Source: Thermobaculum terrenum ATCC BAA-798 (GTDB taxonomy: Bacteria; Chloroflexota; Chloroflexia; Thermobaculales; Thermobaculaceae). From it: a stretch of DNA of 64,000 nucleotides. A program made the translations under genes and the position numbers. The stretch lies in contig NC_013526.1 of the NCBI RefSeq assembly GCF_000025005.1, positions 558,001 through 622,000 on the forward strand, in the 5' to 3' direction. Each line of letters starts with the position of its first letter. Position 1 is the first letter of the stretch. Shown here in pieces: positions 8,359-16,745 of the stretch. Under the pieces are notes generated by a model. It was not told the DNA's origin. It worked only from the letters and a program-made list of their open reading frames with translations, and made no database searches.

Positions 8359-8988
8359 CTATCCACGGTTAGTATCCCTTCCAGTGTAGGGGTTGGCATC
8401 AGCACCCGCAAGTGCTAAGACCAGAGCTGGGGTGCCCTGCAGTTGAATGCTCCGCTGGAACTCGGCCAAGGGCTCACCTGTATCGGCATCCACCAGGACG
8501 TACACCCTCGATGGTATAGTTTGCACAGGCTGATCCGCCACAGTTTCTATAATTATCCCATCTGCCCTGTCCCAGATAACCATCCAGACAGGAGCGTTGT
8601 GGATAGATTCTGGCCCGTCGGGATAGGGCTCAAGGGTAAGTGTGGCTAGCCCATGCAGCGCCCTGGGCTCGCTGTGCAGCGCACCTCCCGGCCTGTTCCC
8701 GCTAGCCATTTGGATGGCCTCCTCCCTGCCTATCTTGGGTGGGTTGAGTGCTGGGGAGAGCAGGAGGTCTATGTCCTCAAACAGGACGGGCTCTGTGATG
8801 GAGGTGGGAGTGATGCTGGCACTCAGCCCGCTGCCCTTCCTGTCATCAGCCCACTCCTCTTGGGAGCGGCTGGGTGAGCCCACGCTCTCGTTCCCGGCTC
8901 CAGCCAGCACCGCATAAGCCACAAGCACCAGGGCCATCGAGACGGCCAGGGCAACTGTTCCTGCCAGCAACCTGCTTAACCTGCGCAC
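8359..8988 (-). CDS. Membrane-anchored protein of unknown function
   Basis: This 209-residue protein starts at GTG 8988 with AGGAGG about 8 bases upstream. It has one hydrophobic N-terminal segment (LLAGTVALAVSMALVLVAYAVLAGAG) followed by an exported part. That part contains IGREEAIQMAS and PVWMVIWDR... VYVLVDADTGEPLAEF, a pattern that resembles PepSY-like or lipoprotein folds that read sugar or protein ligands. The family is not recognised with confidence. It lies 17 bases behind the frameshifted secreted-protein gene, so the two were probably co-transcribed. Confidence 0.6.
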   Translation of the reverse strand: MRRLSRLLAGTVALAVSMALVLVAYAVLAGAGNESVGSPSRSQEEWADDRKGSGLSASITPTSITEPVLFEDIDLLLSPALNPPKIGREEAIQMASGNRPGGALHSEPRALHGLATLTLEPYPDGPESIHNAPVWMVIWDRADGIIIETVADQPVQTIPSRVYVLVDADTGEPLAEFQRSIQLQGTPALVLALAGADANPYTGRDTNRG

Positions 8989-9005
8989 CGTGTACTCCTC
9001 CTTGC

Positions 9006-9769
9006 CTACTGCCTGTCGTCGAAGGTCCAGTACTCGCTTTGAAAGGTGCCCTCCACACCTGCTGTTCGGGACGTAGTGGCTGAAGTCCCCATCGCGCGCA
9101 GATCTCGGTGGTCGATCGCCAGGTCCCGCTGAACATCGGCGGGTCGAGCGACCCGCCACGCATACGGTTATAGGTGTAGTTCGTCTCCGTAAAAGCGTCT
9201 ATCCTTGGCTTATCGAACCGCATGCGGTCTACAGTACTGATCCATGTCCTGTATCCCTGCGGGTTGATGAAGTCCGTCGTATAGCAGACGCAGTCGGTGA
9301 GGGAACGATTCCAGTACACGCGGAAATCGAGCCAGGTGACAGTAGGCGCGTCCAAGATAGCGTCAATGCCATGGGCTCCATCCTGGCCGATCCACCCCGC
9401 GAACACCTTGGTGGGGTAGGCATCGTTCAGTGTATGATCGAACACGACGCAACCCGCCTGGATCCACTTACAGTCTGGTGCCGGCTGGTTATTCCAGACC
9501 ATTATCCAAGCACTGGTAGAGCTGGGCTTGTCAGAGATTATGCAGAGCGTTGTAGGATCGTCCTGCTCTATTATCGCTCTCCCACCATAGTTTCCTTGCA
9601 AGCGATATCCACCTCTGTACCAGCGAGAGCCTCCTCCAATTGTGCGGTCTCCGCGATAGGCTGAGGCACCACTTGGAAAGAGGGTGAGTGCCACCGCGGC
9701 CAGATAAAGCCCGGGCGAATGAGCGCAAAGCGCACGGGGCAGATCATGATGCTCCTCCGATTTGCGCAT
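9006..9769 (-). pseudogene. Secreted protein of unknown function, interrupted by a one-base frameshift
   Basis: The first two thirds encode a signal peptide (LYLAAVALTLFPSGASA) and a Cys-containing exported domain (SGTWRSTTEICARWG). At the CCCC run 9087-9090 (GGGG on the coding strand) the frame runs into nonsense that overlaps the next gene. One extra G there would restore a natural ending, GTSATTSRTAG then VEGTFQSEYWTFDDRQ, with a TAG stop at 9006-9008. That stop lies 17 bases before the start of the following gene. This may be a real frameshift or a sequencing error. The unshifted frame would stop at 8846. ATG 9769 has only a weak ribosome site. Confidence 0.6.
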
Positions 9770-9852
9770 CTACATCTTGCCCGTACCTAATCGTAAACTT
9801 CAGCTGAGAGCACACCAGTTACATAGGTGCTCAATCCAGAGTACGCACGTAC

Positions 9853-10278
9853 TCAGTTCGCAGTGGAGGTGTGGACTCGCGCTGGGCCGTTGCCTTGCCC
9901 CATCGCCACGTGTCGCAGTATCTGCTGATGCTTGCGGCTCAGATGCGTGCGGGCAGTGGATATATGAAGGTATCTCATTCCCCCGTAGACGCCAATCACT
10001 ACCTGGCGCAGCATCTCTCCCAGCCGCTGCTCCTGTGGCATCACCTCGACCAGCAGCGCATGGGAGCCGAGATCCCATAGATCCTCAGCATGTTCGGGGC
10101 AGGGATTGCCCGTTACCACGACCACGTAGGGTCTCTTTGTCAGCACCCTCTCCACCACGTCGAGGGCGTAGCAGCGAGGTTCGTCAACCACCAAGTTCAT
10201 AGCTGCATCGGCGGAGAACTCGAAGCCCTGCATCCTGAGGGAGCCCTCGATGCTACGTCCGCAAACGGTGACCCGCAT
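9853..10278 (-). CDS. Response-regulator-like protein with truncated LuxR-type end
   Basis: A 141-residue protein whose first 100 residues follow a receiver-like alpha-beta pattern (CYALDVVERVLTKRPYVVVVTGNPCPEHAEDLWDLGSHALLVEV). The C-terminal part, LSRKHQQILRHVAMGQGN, resembles the first helices of a LuxR/NarL DNA-binding domain. The recognition helix is missing and the frame ends at once (HTSTAN), so it may no longer bind DNA. No typical phosphorylatable Asp is obvious. It may be a decayed regulator or an unusual stand-alone sensor. Confidence 0.5.
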   Translation of the reverse strand: MRVTVCGRSIEGSLRMQGFEFSADAAMNLVVDEPRCYALDVVERVLTKRPYVVVVTGNPCPEHAEDLWDLGSHALLVEVMPQEQRLGEMLRQVVIGVYGGMRYLHISTARTHLSRKHQQILRHVAMGQGNGPARVHTSTAN

Positions 10279-10341
10279 CGCACCCAGATGAGTTGCTGCT
10301 GATTGTCGCCAAGGTCTTGGCCTTCCACGGGACCTCTCCTT

Positions 10342-10357
10342 GTGGTGATATCACCAC
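10342..10357. promoter_or_regulatory. Perfect 16-bp palindrome, probable operator
   Basis: GTGGTGATATCACCAC reads identically on both strands. It lies about 40 bases upstream of the -35 box of the DUF1537/PdxA2 operon. The TGGT...ACCA core is compatible with a GntR-type site, but the binding protein is unknown. Confidence 0.5.
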
Positions 10358-10398
10358 TTGCTTTCCATAACGTTGTAGGTAGCTGTTTGGTCACGGGG

Positions 10399-10428
10399 TT
10401 GACCGCGCGGATGAAACCCGCATAATAG
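10399..10428 (+). promoter_or_regulatory. Promoter of the four-carbon acid sugar operon
   Basis: TTGACC at 10399-10404 and TAATAG at 10423-10428 are separated by 18 bases (ATAATA with a 17-base spacer is equally good). Transcription would start near 10435, shortly before the TTG start of the kinase. Confidence 0.55.
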
Positions 10429-10468
10429 GCTCAAGAATATTAGCTGCCAGGGCTGAAGGAGCCTTCCC

Positions 10469-11614
10469 TTGTGGTACGCGATCGTGGCTGACGACCTGAC
10501 CGGTGCCGCCGACAGTGCGGCTAGATGCCTGCCAAGCGGCCTGCGGGCGCGGGTGAGCATAGGCGGAGATGCCTCAGCTTGGTACGACGTCGAGGCGTTC
10601 GACACCGACACCCGCCACCTTCCCCCGGCTATGGCGAGCGAGATCGTTGCCGGGGTTGTGGAGCACTGCCTGCGGATGGGGGCCGTTGAGGTGTACAAGA
10701 AGGTGGACTCGGTCCTGAGGGGGAACGTAGGCGCCGAGCTCGAGGCCGCCATGCGGGCGGCCGGCGCGGAGCTCGTCCTGCTCTGCCCGGCCTTCCCTGA
10801 GCAGGGCAGGACTGTGGTCGAAAGCCATCTCCTGGTGAACGATACGCCCGTGACTGCTACTTCCCTGGGACGCGAGGTGGGAGCTTCCAGCTACGTCCCG
10901 GAGATCCTCGGGGCGCAGACTTCGCTGCCGGTGGGGCTGCTAGGGCTGCGGAGCGTGCGCAGTGGCCGTGAGGTGATCGTCCAAGAGCTGGAGGCGTTGA
11001 GGCGATCGGGCGCTAGGATCGTCGTGGCCGATGCCTGCTCCGGCGAGGACCTCGCGGCTGTAGCCGACGGAGCACGGGCCCTGGGCCGCAGCTGCCTGCT
11101 TGCCGGCTCCGCGGGGCTGATCTCAGTACTCGCTCCTCATTGGGCCCGGGCGCTGCCGCCGCCTCAAGTGCTTGTGGTAGTGGGCTCGCTGCACCCTACC
11201 GCCCGGGCGCAGGTGCGGCTGCTTCTGGAGAAGGAGTCCTGCGCGCTGGTGCACACTGGGAATGATGAGGAGCCCGACGACTCCAGCAGGGTGATCGTCC
11301 TCCTCACCCCGGATGAGGGCACGGAGGGGGATCATGTTGGAGAGCTGGCGAAGCGGGCCGCGCAGGTACTGCGCTCGCGCCGGGTATCTGGGATGGTGGT
11401 CACCGGCGGCGACTCGGCGAGGGCCGTCCTAGAGGCCATCGGGGCCTCAGGAGTAGCGCTGCTGGGCGAGGTCGTGCCAGGCTTGCCCTGTGGACGCCTG
11501 GTCGGCGGGGATTACGACGGCCTGCCGGTGGTGACTAAGGCTGGCAGTTTTGGTCGAGAGGAGGCACTGTGGTGGGGAGTGATCAAAGTGGAGGAGATGA
11601 TTGGTGAGAGATAG
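10469..11614 (+). CDS. Four-carbon acid sugar kinase (DUF1537 family)
   Basis: The 381-residue protein matches the OtnK/DtnK family, kinases of D-threonate, D-erythronate and similar acids. It has an N-terminal VADDLTGAADSAAR motif and YKKVDSVLRGNVGAEL. The C-terminal nucleotide-binding domain carries VVTGGDSARAVLEAIG and GLPCGRLVGGDYDGLPVVTKAGSFG. The start is TTG 10469 with AAGGAG seven bases upstream. It overlaps the downstream PdxA-type dehydrogenase by about 11 bases. That gene pair is the known arrangement for oxidising the 4-phosphate product to a ketose phosphate. The exact stereoisomer used cannot be read from the sequence. Confidence 0.88.
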   Translation: MWYAIVADDLTGAADSAARCLPSGLRARVSIGGDASAWYDVEAFDTDTRHLPPAMASEIVAGVVEHCLRMGAVEVYKKVDSVLRGNVGAELEAAMRAAGAELVLLCPAFPEQGRTVVESHLLVNDTPVTATSLGREVGASSYVPEILGAQTSLPVGLLGLRSVRSGREVIVQELEALRRSGARIVVADACSGEDLAAVADGARALGRSCLLAGSAGLISVLAPHWARALPPPQVLVVVGSLHPTARAQVRLLLEKESCALVHTGNDEEPDDSSRVIVLLTPDEGTEGDHVGELAKRAAQVLRSRRVSGMVVTGGDSARAVLEAIGASGVALLGEVVPGLPCGRLVGGDYDGLPVVTKAGSFGREEALWWGVIKVEEMIGER

Positions 11615-12632
11615 ACCTTTGCTAGCGATAACTATGGGAGATCCGGCGGGTATAGGTCCCGAAGTGATAGCGAAGGCGCTGTCGCGCCGCGAGCTGTACG
11701 ACCTGTGCAGGCCGATCGTGGTGGGGGACACCTCTACCATGGAGCGCCAGCTCACGTGCGCCCCGGGGGTGAGGTCGGTCCGACAGGTGGGGGAGCCCGA
11801 TGAGGCTGTTTGCGAGTACGGGACGCTGGAAGTACTCCAGATAGCCACGGACGTCTCCGCCGTGCGGCCCGGACAGCTCTCGCCCGAGGCCGGGAGGGCG
11901 GCGGTGGAGTGCGTGCGGGTCGCGGCCGCTCTGGCGCGTGACGGCAGGGCAGATGCCATCGTCACAGCTCCCCTCAACAAGGCGGCGATGCACCTGGCCG
12001 GGTACAGCTACCCGGGCCACACAGAGCTGTTGGCTGAGTTCTTCGGCGTTCAGCGGTACTCGCTCGTGCTCACCACCGGCGAGCTCTTCGTGTTCCACGT
12101 GACGACGCACGTGTCGCTGCGGGAGGCCATCGAGCTGCTGACCGTCGACAGGGTGCAGGGCACAATCGAGCTGGCGCATAGCTTTGCCACCACCCTGGGC
12201 AGGGAGCGGAAGTCGATCGGCGTGGCAGGACTGAATCCTCACGCCGGAGAAGGAGGACTCTTCGGGCGTGAGGACGAGGAGGTCATCCGACCTGCGATCG
12301 AGGCCGCCAGGCTGGAAGGAGTCGACGTCGAGGGCCCCATGCCCGCCGACGCACTCTTCCCAAAGGCCGCCCAAGGGAAGTACGACTTCGTCGTGATGAT
12401 GTACCATGACCAGGGCCACGTGCCCTTCAAGAGTCTCTACTTCGACAAGGGGGTAAACATCACCGTCGGTCTGCCGGTGGTGCGCACCTCGGTGGACCAT
12501 GGCACGGCGTTCGACATAGCTGGGAGGTGCATGGCCAGCGAGGAGAGCATGGTCAAGGCGATAGAGCTGGCCGCGGCCCTCGCACCCGCTTGGGGCAAGG
12601 TGTGGGAGGCGGTGAAGACGGACGTGGCTTAG
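11604..12632 (+). CDS. PdxA2-type four-carbon acid sugar 4-phosphate dehydrogenase
   Basis: A 342-residue PdxA-family NAD-dependent decarboxylating dehydrogenase. Family residues are present: MGDPAGIGPEVIAKAL at the N-terminus, PGHTELLAE and MMYHDQGHVPFK giving metal-binding His residues, and VRTSVDHGTAFDIAG near the C-terminus. Because it is translationally coupled to a DUF1537 kinase, it most likely acts on D-threonate/D-erythronate 4-phosphate. Pyridoxal phosphate synthesis is less likely. The start is GTG 11604, seven bases after GGAGGAG; TTG 11601 is the alternative. Confidence 0.88.
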   Translation: MRDRPLLAITMGDPAGIGPEVIAKALSRRELYDLCRPIVVGDTSTMERQLTCAPGVRSVRQVGEPDEAVCEYGTLEVLQIATDVSAVRPGQLSPEAGRAAVECVRVAAALARDGRADAIVTAPLNKAAMHLAGYSYPGHTELLAEFFGVQRYSLVLTTGELFVFHVTTHVSLREAIELLTVDRVQGTIELAHSFATTLGRERKSIGVAGLNPHAGEGGLFGREDEEVIRPAIEAARLEGVDVEGPMPADALFPKAAQGKYDFVVMMYHDQGHVPFKSLYFDKGVNITVGLPVVRTSVDHGTAFDIAGRCMASEESMVKAIELAAALAPAWGKVWEAVKTDVA

Positions 12633-12920
12633 GTCCCGATCAGGCAGAGAAATACGCAAAGGGTCTTCAGGGGCTGATGCCGGTGGAACTCCCTGGCAAA
12701 CCCCATCCCTTGCGTGTGCACCTGGGTATACACAGCATGTGCCACGAGCGGGGATCCATGTGCCTCCCGACAGGGGGTAAGCTCTCGCAACTCCCCGAGG
12801 ATGTCCCGTAAATGGGATGCTTGCCCTCGGTCGCATGTGCTCTCTGGTGTTAGCCTCACGGGGTCGGGATAGCCCTGGCTAGGTTTATAATACACATATC
12901 TTGATAGGTGGGTGATGACC
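12633..12920. other. Intergenic region with a structured hairpin and a -10 box
   Basis: This stretch holds several inverted repeats. The clearest is CCGAGG (12795-12800) with CCTCGG (12825-12830) enclosing GTCCC/GGGAT. A perfect TATAAT lies at 12885-12890 without a good -35 and would serve the NERD-helicase gene. The structured part could be an RNA element or a bidirectional terminator. No known riboswitch consensus fits. Confidence 0.4.
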
Positions 12921-14600
12921 ATGGCACGGATGTACCCCAGGGAGATCAAGCGGAGCACCACCAGCGGTGCGGAGAGGCTGCTGTTCGAGGAACTCAGGCG
13001 ACAGCTGCCGGACGAGATCATGGTGTTCCACAGCGTCTGCTGGCAGGATCCGCCGGTAGATGGTAGGGGTCTGAGTCGCGACCGGGAGGCTGACTTCGTG
13101 ATCCTGGATCCATCGCGCGGGATCCTCGTGCTAGAGGTGAAGGGTGGCCAGGTGTGGCGCGATCCCGACACGGGCCTGTACTACAGCAACGAACACCTTC
13201 TCGAGGAGAGCCCCTTCGAACAGGCTAAGACCAACATGTACTCGCTGATGCAGAGGGTGAGAACAGCCAACACCACGGCTCGATGGGCTGGATCCTATCG
13301 CTTCGAGTACGCAGTGGCATTCCCCGATTGCTATCTTCTGCCAAATATGGCGGATGTGATGCCATTGCCCCGGCACAAGGTGATGGACTCCACCGACTTA
13401 GAAGATCTGGGCTCCTGGGTGCGCAGGGCGCTCGGCCGAGGGGATCCCAGCAGGAAGCTTGAAGGTGAGGCACGGGCGGCGCTGGTGCGGCTGCTATCCG
13501 CATCCTCCGAGCCCCCGCCGCTTGGGCTTCTAGCGCTGATCGAGGCGCAGAACAGGAGGTTCGAGGAGCTTACGCAGGGCCAGCGAAACATCCTTCTAGC
13601 CATGTCGGAGTACAGGCGACTAGCGGTTGCGGGATGCGCGGGCTCGGGCAAGACCTTCCTGGCGATGGAGCAAGCCTACCGACTGGTGAGCCAGGGGCTC
13701 AGGGTGCTCTTCACCTGCCACAACAGAGCTCTCGCCGATTGGGTACGCGAGAGCCTCACGAAGACGTTAGGCGGCTTACCCGATAACCTACACGTGGACG
13801 AGTTCGATGGCGTGGCCATCGAGCTCTGCAGGCGCCATGGCGTGTCGGTGCCGGATCCCGAAAGGCTGTCCGAGGCTCAGAAGACCGAGTTCTACCGAGA
13901 GACCCTGCCGGAGCTGCTGGACACTGCCCTGGGGCATATGACACAGGAGGATAAGTTCGATGCCGTGGTGGTCGACGAAGCGCAGGACTTCCACGTGCTT
14001 CGCTGGGGGCCCCTCCTGGGGTTGCTGAAGGATCCCGGCGAAGGCCACCTATACATCTTCTACGACAGCAACCAGAACTTGTTCGTGCCAGAGGTTGACT
14101 TCCCCATCCCCAGGCCGCACCTCATGCTCAGGCAGAACTGCCGCAACACGCAGGCCATCCACTCCCTCGCGGCCAAGTACCATTCTGATCCCGATAGCCT
14201 CAGCTGCCTGGGTCCCGAGGGGCTACCCCCGAAGGTTGTGGAGTGCGAGCCTACCGCACAGCTCGCGGCGCTGCGACGGGAGATCATAGAGCTCCGCGAG
14301 CAGGGGCTATCGCCGTCCCAGATAGTGGTGCTCACACCTCGCAGCTCCAGGCACAGCGATTTTAAGGAAGGCACAGATGTAGGTCACGGCCTCCGGCTCA
14401 CGTGGGGTAAACCGGACTCAGGGCACGTAGCGATCCGGAACATCTACGCCTACAAGGGGTTGGAGGCTGATGTGGCGATCGTAGTCGAGCCCCATCACAT
14501 CCATAGGGAGAAGCTCTCGCAGGTGCTGTACGTGGCTTTCTCGCGTGCCAGGCACCACCTGGTAGTGCTGGGTGGCCTACCTGAACCTCGCTCAAGCTAA
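12921..14600 (+). CDS. NERD-domain nuclease fused to UvrD-like helicase
   Basis: The N-terminal part is a NERD domain (nuclease-related, PD-(D/E)XK-like): READFVILDP with Asp near 58 and LEVKGG with Glu 72 and Lys 74. The rest is a superfamily I helicase: Walker A GCAGSGKT (about 238-245), VVVDEAQDFH (about 350), LRQNCRNTQAIH, and the C-terminal YKGLEADVAIVV and VAFSRARHHL motifs VI-like. The 559-residue length is shorter than UvrD itself. Such fusions occur in defence islands and DNA repair. It precedes the cas operon on the same strand but the latter has its own promoter. ATG 12921 fits AGGTGG best; ATG 12915 is possible. Confidence 0.82.
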   Translation: MARMYPREIKRSTTSGAERLLFEELRRQLPDEIMVFHSVCWQDPPVDGRGLSRDREADFVILDPSRGILVLEVKGGQVWRDPDTGLYYSNEHLLEESPFEQAKTNMYSLMQRVRTANTTARWAGSYRFEYAVAFPDCYLLPNMADVMPLPRHKVMDSTDLEDLGSWVRRALGRGDPSRKLEGEARAALVRLLSASSEPPPLGLLALIEAQNRRFEELTQGQRNILLAMSEYRRLAVAGCAGSGKTFLAMEQAYRLVSQGLRVLFTCHNRALADWVRESLTKTLGGLPDNLHVDEFDGVAIELCRRHGVSVPDPERLSEAQKTEFYRETLPELLDTALGHMTQEDKFDAVVVDEAQDFHVLRWGPLLGLLKDPGEGHLYIFYDSNQNLFVPEVDFPIPRPHLMLRQNCRNTQAIHSLAAKYHSDPDSLSCLGPEGLPPKVVECEPTAQLAALRREIIELREQGLSPSQIVVLTPRSSRHSDFKEGTDVGHGLRLTWGKPDSGHVAIRNIYAYKGLEADVAIVVEPHHIHREKLSQVLYVAFSRARHHLVVLGGLPEPRSS

Positions 14601-14655
14601 AGCTGTTCGGCGCCGATTTTACATAAGCGACAAGATGACAATTTATTCATCTATA

Positions 14656-14684
14656 TTGACACCATTCCCAAAGGGACTTATATT
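14656..14684 (+). promoter_or_regulatory. Promoter of the cas operon
   Basis: TTGACA (14656-14661) and TATATT (14679-14684) have a 17-base spacer, a near-consensus sigma-A promoter. Transcription should begin near 14691, leaving a leader of about 63 bases before cas8b. Confidence 0.82.
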
Positions 14685-14699
14685 AGGGTGCAGATCGAG

Positions 14700-14716
14700 G
14701 TGACATCTTAGGTCAC
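14700..14716. promoter_or_regulatory. Short inverted repeat in the cas leader
   Basis: GTGAC (14700-14704) and GTCAC (14712-14716) form an inverted repeat with seven bases between the arms, about ten bases after the expected transcription start. It could be a repressor site. The arms are short, so chance is possible. Confidence 0.3.
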
Positions 14717-14753
14717 AGTACTTCCAGCTCCTGGCTGGGGATAGGAGAGTCCT

Positions 14754-16739
14754 TTGATCGAGAGCATTTACCAGATAGGGGAAGCCGTGCGCAAAGAAGG
14801 CCAGGGTACACGCGCTTTCTTGGAGTCGCTGGCTGTCGAGGTGCCTCCTGTCAAAAAGGGCTCGGCACACATAGCTATATTCGACTTCAATCTAGAATCG
14901 GGAAAAGTTAAGGTAGAGCTTAGAGAGGCCGGCCGAGAAACGCCCCAGAGATACCTTTGGATAGGTAATGCCTCGGGGATGAACGACCAGGACAGAGTAA
15001 CCACGAAGGATCTCAAGTACTTAGTGTCCCAGATAGTGCCAAACCTGTTGTTGGGAGCCAGGTTGTCCGATCACTGTCCTCTGCGTGAAAAGCTGCAGCA
15101 GCTTGTAGACGTCTTTTACCTCGACATTGGGGAAGCCTATGAGCTGGGTCTGCCTATGGACAGTGGCTACCGCCGGTACAGAAGGCTATGGGACCTAAAC
15201 AGGATGGGTAAGGAAGGTCCGGACCTAGAGGCTTTGCGAGAGCTTGCTAAGCAAAATGGGGATGCTAAGGCATTACCGGAGGTAGTAGCTCAGGCTGTGA
15301 TAAAGGCTTTTGGCCTCGATAGTACTGTTGTGCTATTCACACTCTCAATAGATGGTGAGTTAGTGGTTGATGACCCTGATTATCAGGCTTACTTAGAAAG
15401 GTCCTATATAGAGGATGCTTTCGAGGATCCTCTTGAGGGTGTATGTTACCTGACGGGCAAGAGAGGACAGGTAACCACGGATATGACCAAGTTTAAATTT
15501 AAATATTACATCACCGATAAGCCTGGATTCGCATCTGGTGCTACCAAGAAGGGGTTTATGTCGAATCTAACTATAGGCAAAGAAGCCTATGTGTCGTTGC
15601 TTGTAGGTGAAAGGTTTATACAGCGATATCTAGGATTCAGGTTGCAGAGTATAGGCGCCAACGGGTACGTAATTCCGGATGTCTTTACAAATGAGCTCTC
15701 AAATAGGTATGCCCGTAACCTCCTGATATCTATCCAGGATTTGAAGCGGAAAGTAGATTATGACCTTGGACTGCAGGATCGTGTGGACTTAGTCCTAAGC
15801 AATGAGAGAAGTTTTGGAAGCTACATGGTCAATCTTCTCTTTTATAAGCAGAGCAAGGAAAACTTCAAGGTGCTTCGCCTCATACAAGATGTGCCCGAGT
15901 ACAGGCTGCAGGAGATCAGGCGTGCCTTGGACGATATCTCGGAGCTGTTCCCCGAGCTGTACGGCTTCCGCTACGGACTAACCCTGAGCAACCTTGGATG
16001 GCTGCTGCCGGTGCGCAAGAGCGGTACCGACCTGCTGGTCAAATCCGTGCTCGATTTCTACTCCTCGATCATAGAGGGCGGGGTGCTGGAGAGGCGGGAG
16101 CTGGTCGAGGCGTTCCTAGAGCTGGTGCGGGTCTATATGTTCGGCAACCCCAACTACCAGGTGAGCATCCCCAAGGATGACGAGCGAGATTGGACGGTAC
16201 TGAGATACCTGGCACAAACGAACGTACTGCTGGCCTTCCTTAGGAGCATGGGCCAGTTGAAGGAGGAAGAGATGGACCAAGGTTATCTACAAGACCTCAT
16301 GCTCTTGGACGAGCAGAGGGAGTACCTCTCGCGCCTGAGGTACACCCCTCAGCAGACAGCGCTCTACCTGTTGGGCACGATCATGGCCGACATAGCCAGA
16401 GAGCAGGCGACCATGGGGGGTGAGAACGGCTCGGGTGAGAAGGTTATCCTGAACAAGCTCAACTACGAGGGTATGACCCTGCAGCGCGTGCAGCGCCTGG
16501 CGGTCGAGCTGTTCGACAAGATGAGGCAGTACAAAGTGCTCACCCCCTGGAACGAGCAAGCCTTCGCTCAGGCACAGGGCCTGTTGAGCGAGTACGCCTC
16601 TCGTTGGAATCTCACCCCCGCCGAGAACGTATACTACATCCTCAGCGGGTACAGCCACTCCACCCTCCAGGCCATGAAGCATGCCCGGTCCCGCTCGAGG
16701 GAGGGGGCACAAGCCATAACTACATTGAATGGGGAGTAA
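14754..16739 (+). CDS. cas8b: CRISPR type I-B large subunit Cas8b (TM1802/Csh1 type)
   Basis: A 661-residue protein with the TM1802-family opening (KGSAHIAIFDFN, YLWIGNASGMNDQ, LKYLVSQIVPNLL) and a middle Cys segment (GVCYLTGKRGQ). It is the large Cascade subunit, which in type I systems takes part in PAM recognition and target loading. Translation starts at TTG 14754 after AGGAGAG. The first ~1,100 bases are A+T-rich (sample lines 35-40% G+C, codons TTA, ATA, GTA). From about 15850 the gene turns to ~60% G+C. That suggests recombination inside the gene. The next gene, cas7, starts seven bases after the stop. Confidence 0.88.
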   Translation: MIESIYQIGEAVRKEGQGTRAFLESLAVEVPPVKKGSAHIAIFDFNLESGKVKVELREAGRETPQRYLWIGNASGMNDQDRVTTKDLKYLVSQIVPNLLLGARLSDHCPLREKLQQLVDVFYLDIGEAYELGLPMDSGYRRYRRLWDLNRMGKEGPDLEALRELAKQNGDAKALPEVVAQAVIKAFGLDSTVVLFTLSIDGELVVDDPDYQAYLERSYIEDAFEDPLEGVCYLTGKRGQVTTDMTKFKFKYYITDKPGFASGATKKGFMSNLTIGKEAYVSLLVGERFIQRYLGFRLQSIGANGYVIPDVFTNELSNRYARNLLISIQDLKRKVDYDLGLQDRVDLVLSNERSFGSYMVNLLFYKQSKENFKVLRLIQDVPEYRLQEIRRALDDISELFPELYGFRYGLTLSNLGWLLPVRKSGTDLLVKSVLDFYSSIIEGGVLERRELVEAFLELVRVYMFGNPNYQVSIPKDDERDWTVLRYLAQTNVLLAFLRSMGQLKEEEMDQGYLQDLMLLDEQREYLSRLRYTPQQTALYLLGTIMADIAREQATMGGENGSGEKVILNKLNYEGMTLQRVQRLAVELFDKMRQYKVLTPWNEQAFAQAQGLLSEYASRWNLTPAENVYYILSGYSHSTLQAMKHARSRSREGAQAITTLNGE

Positions 16740-16745
16740 ACACAT

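Noticed and set aside
12633-12850. Possible cobalamin or other riboswitch before the NERD-helicase gene
   Set aside because: Some stretches (GGCAAACC, GCCAGGGAG on the other strand) recall known boxes, but the conserved cores are incomplete and no fitting target gene lies downstream.
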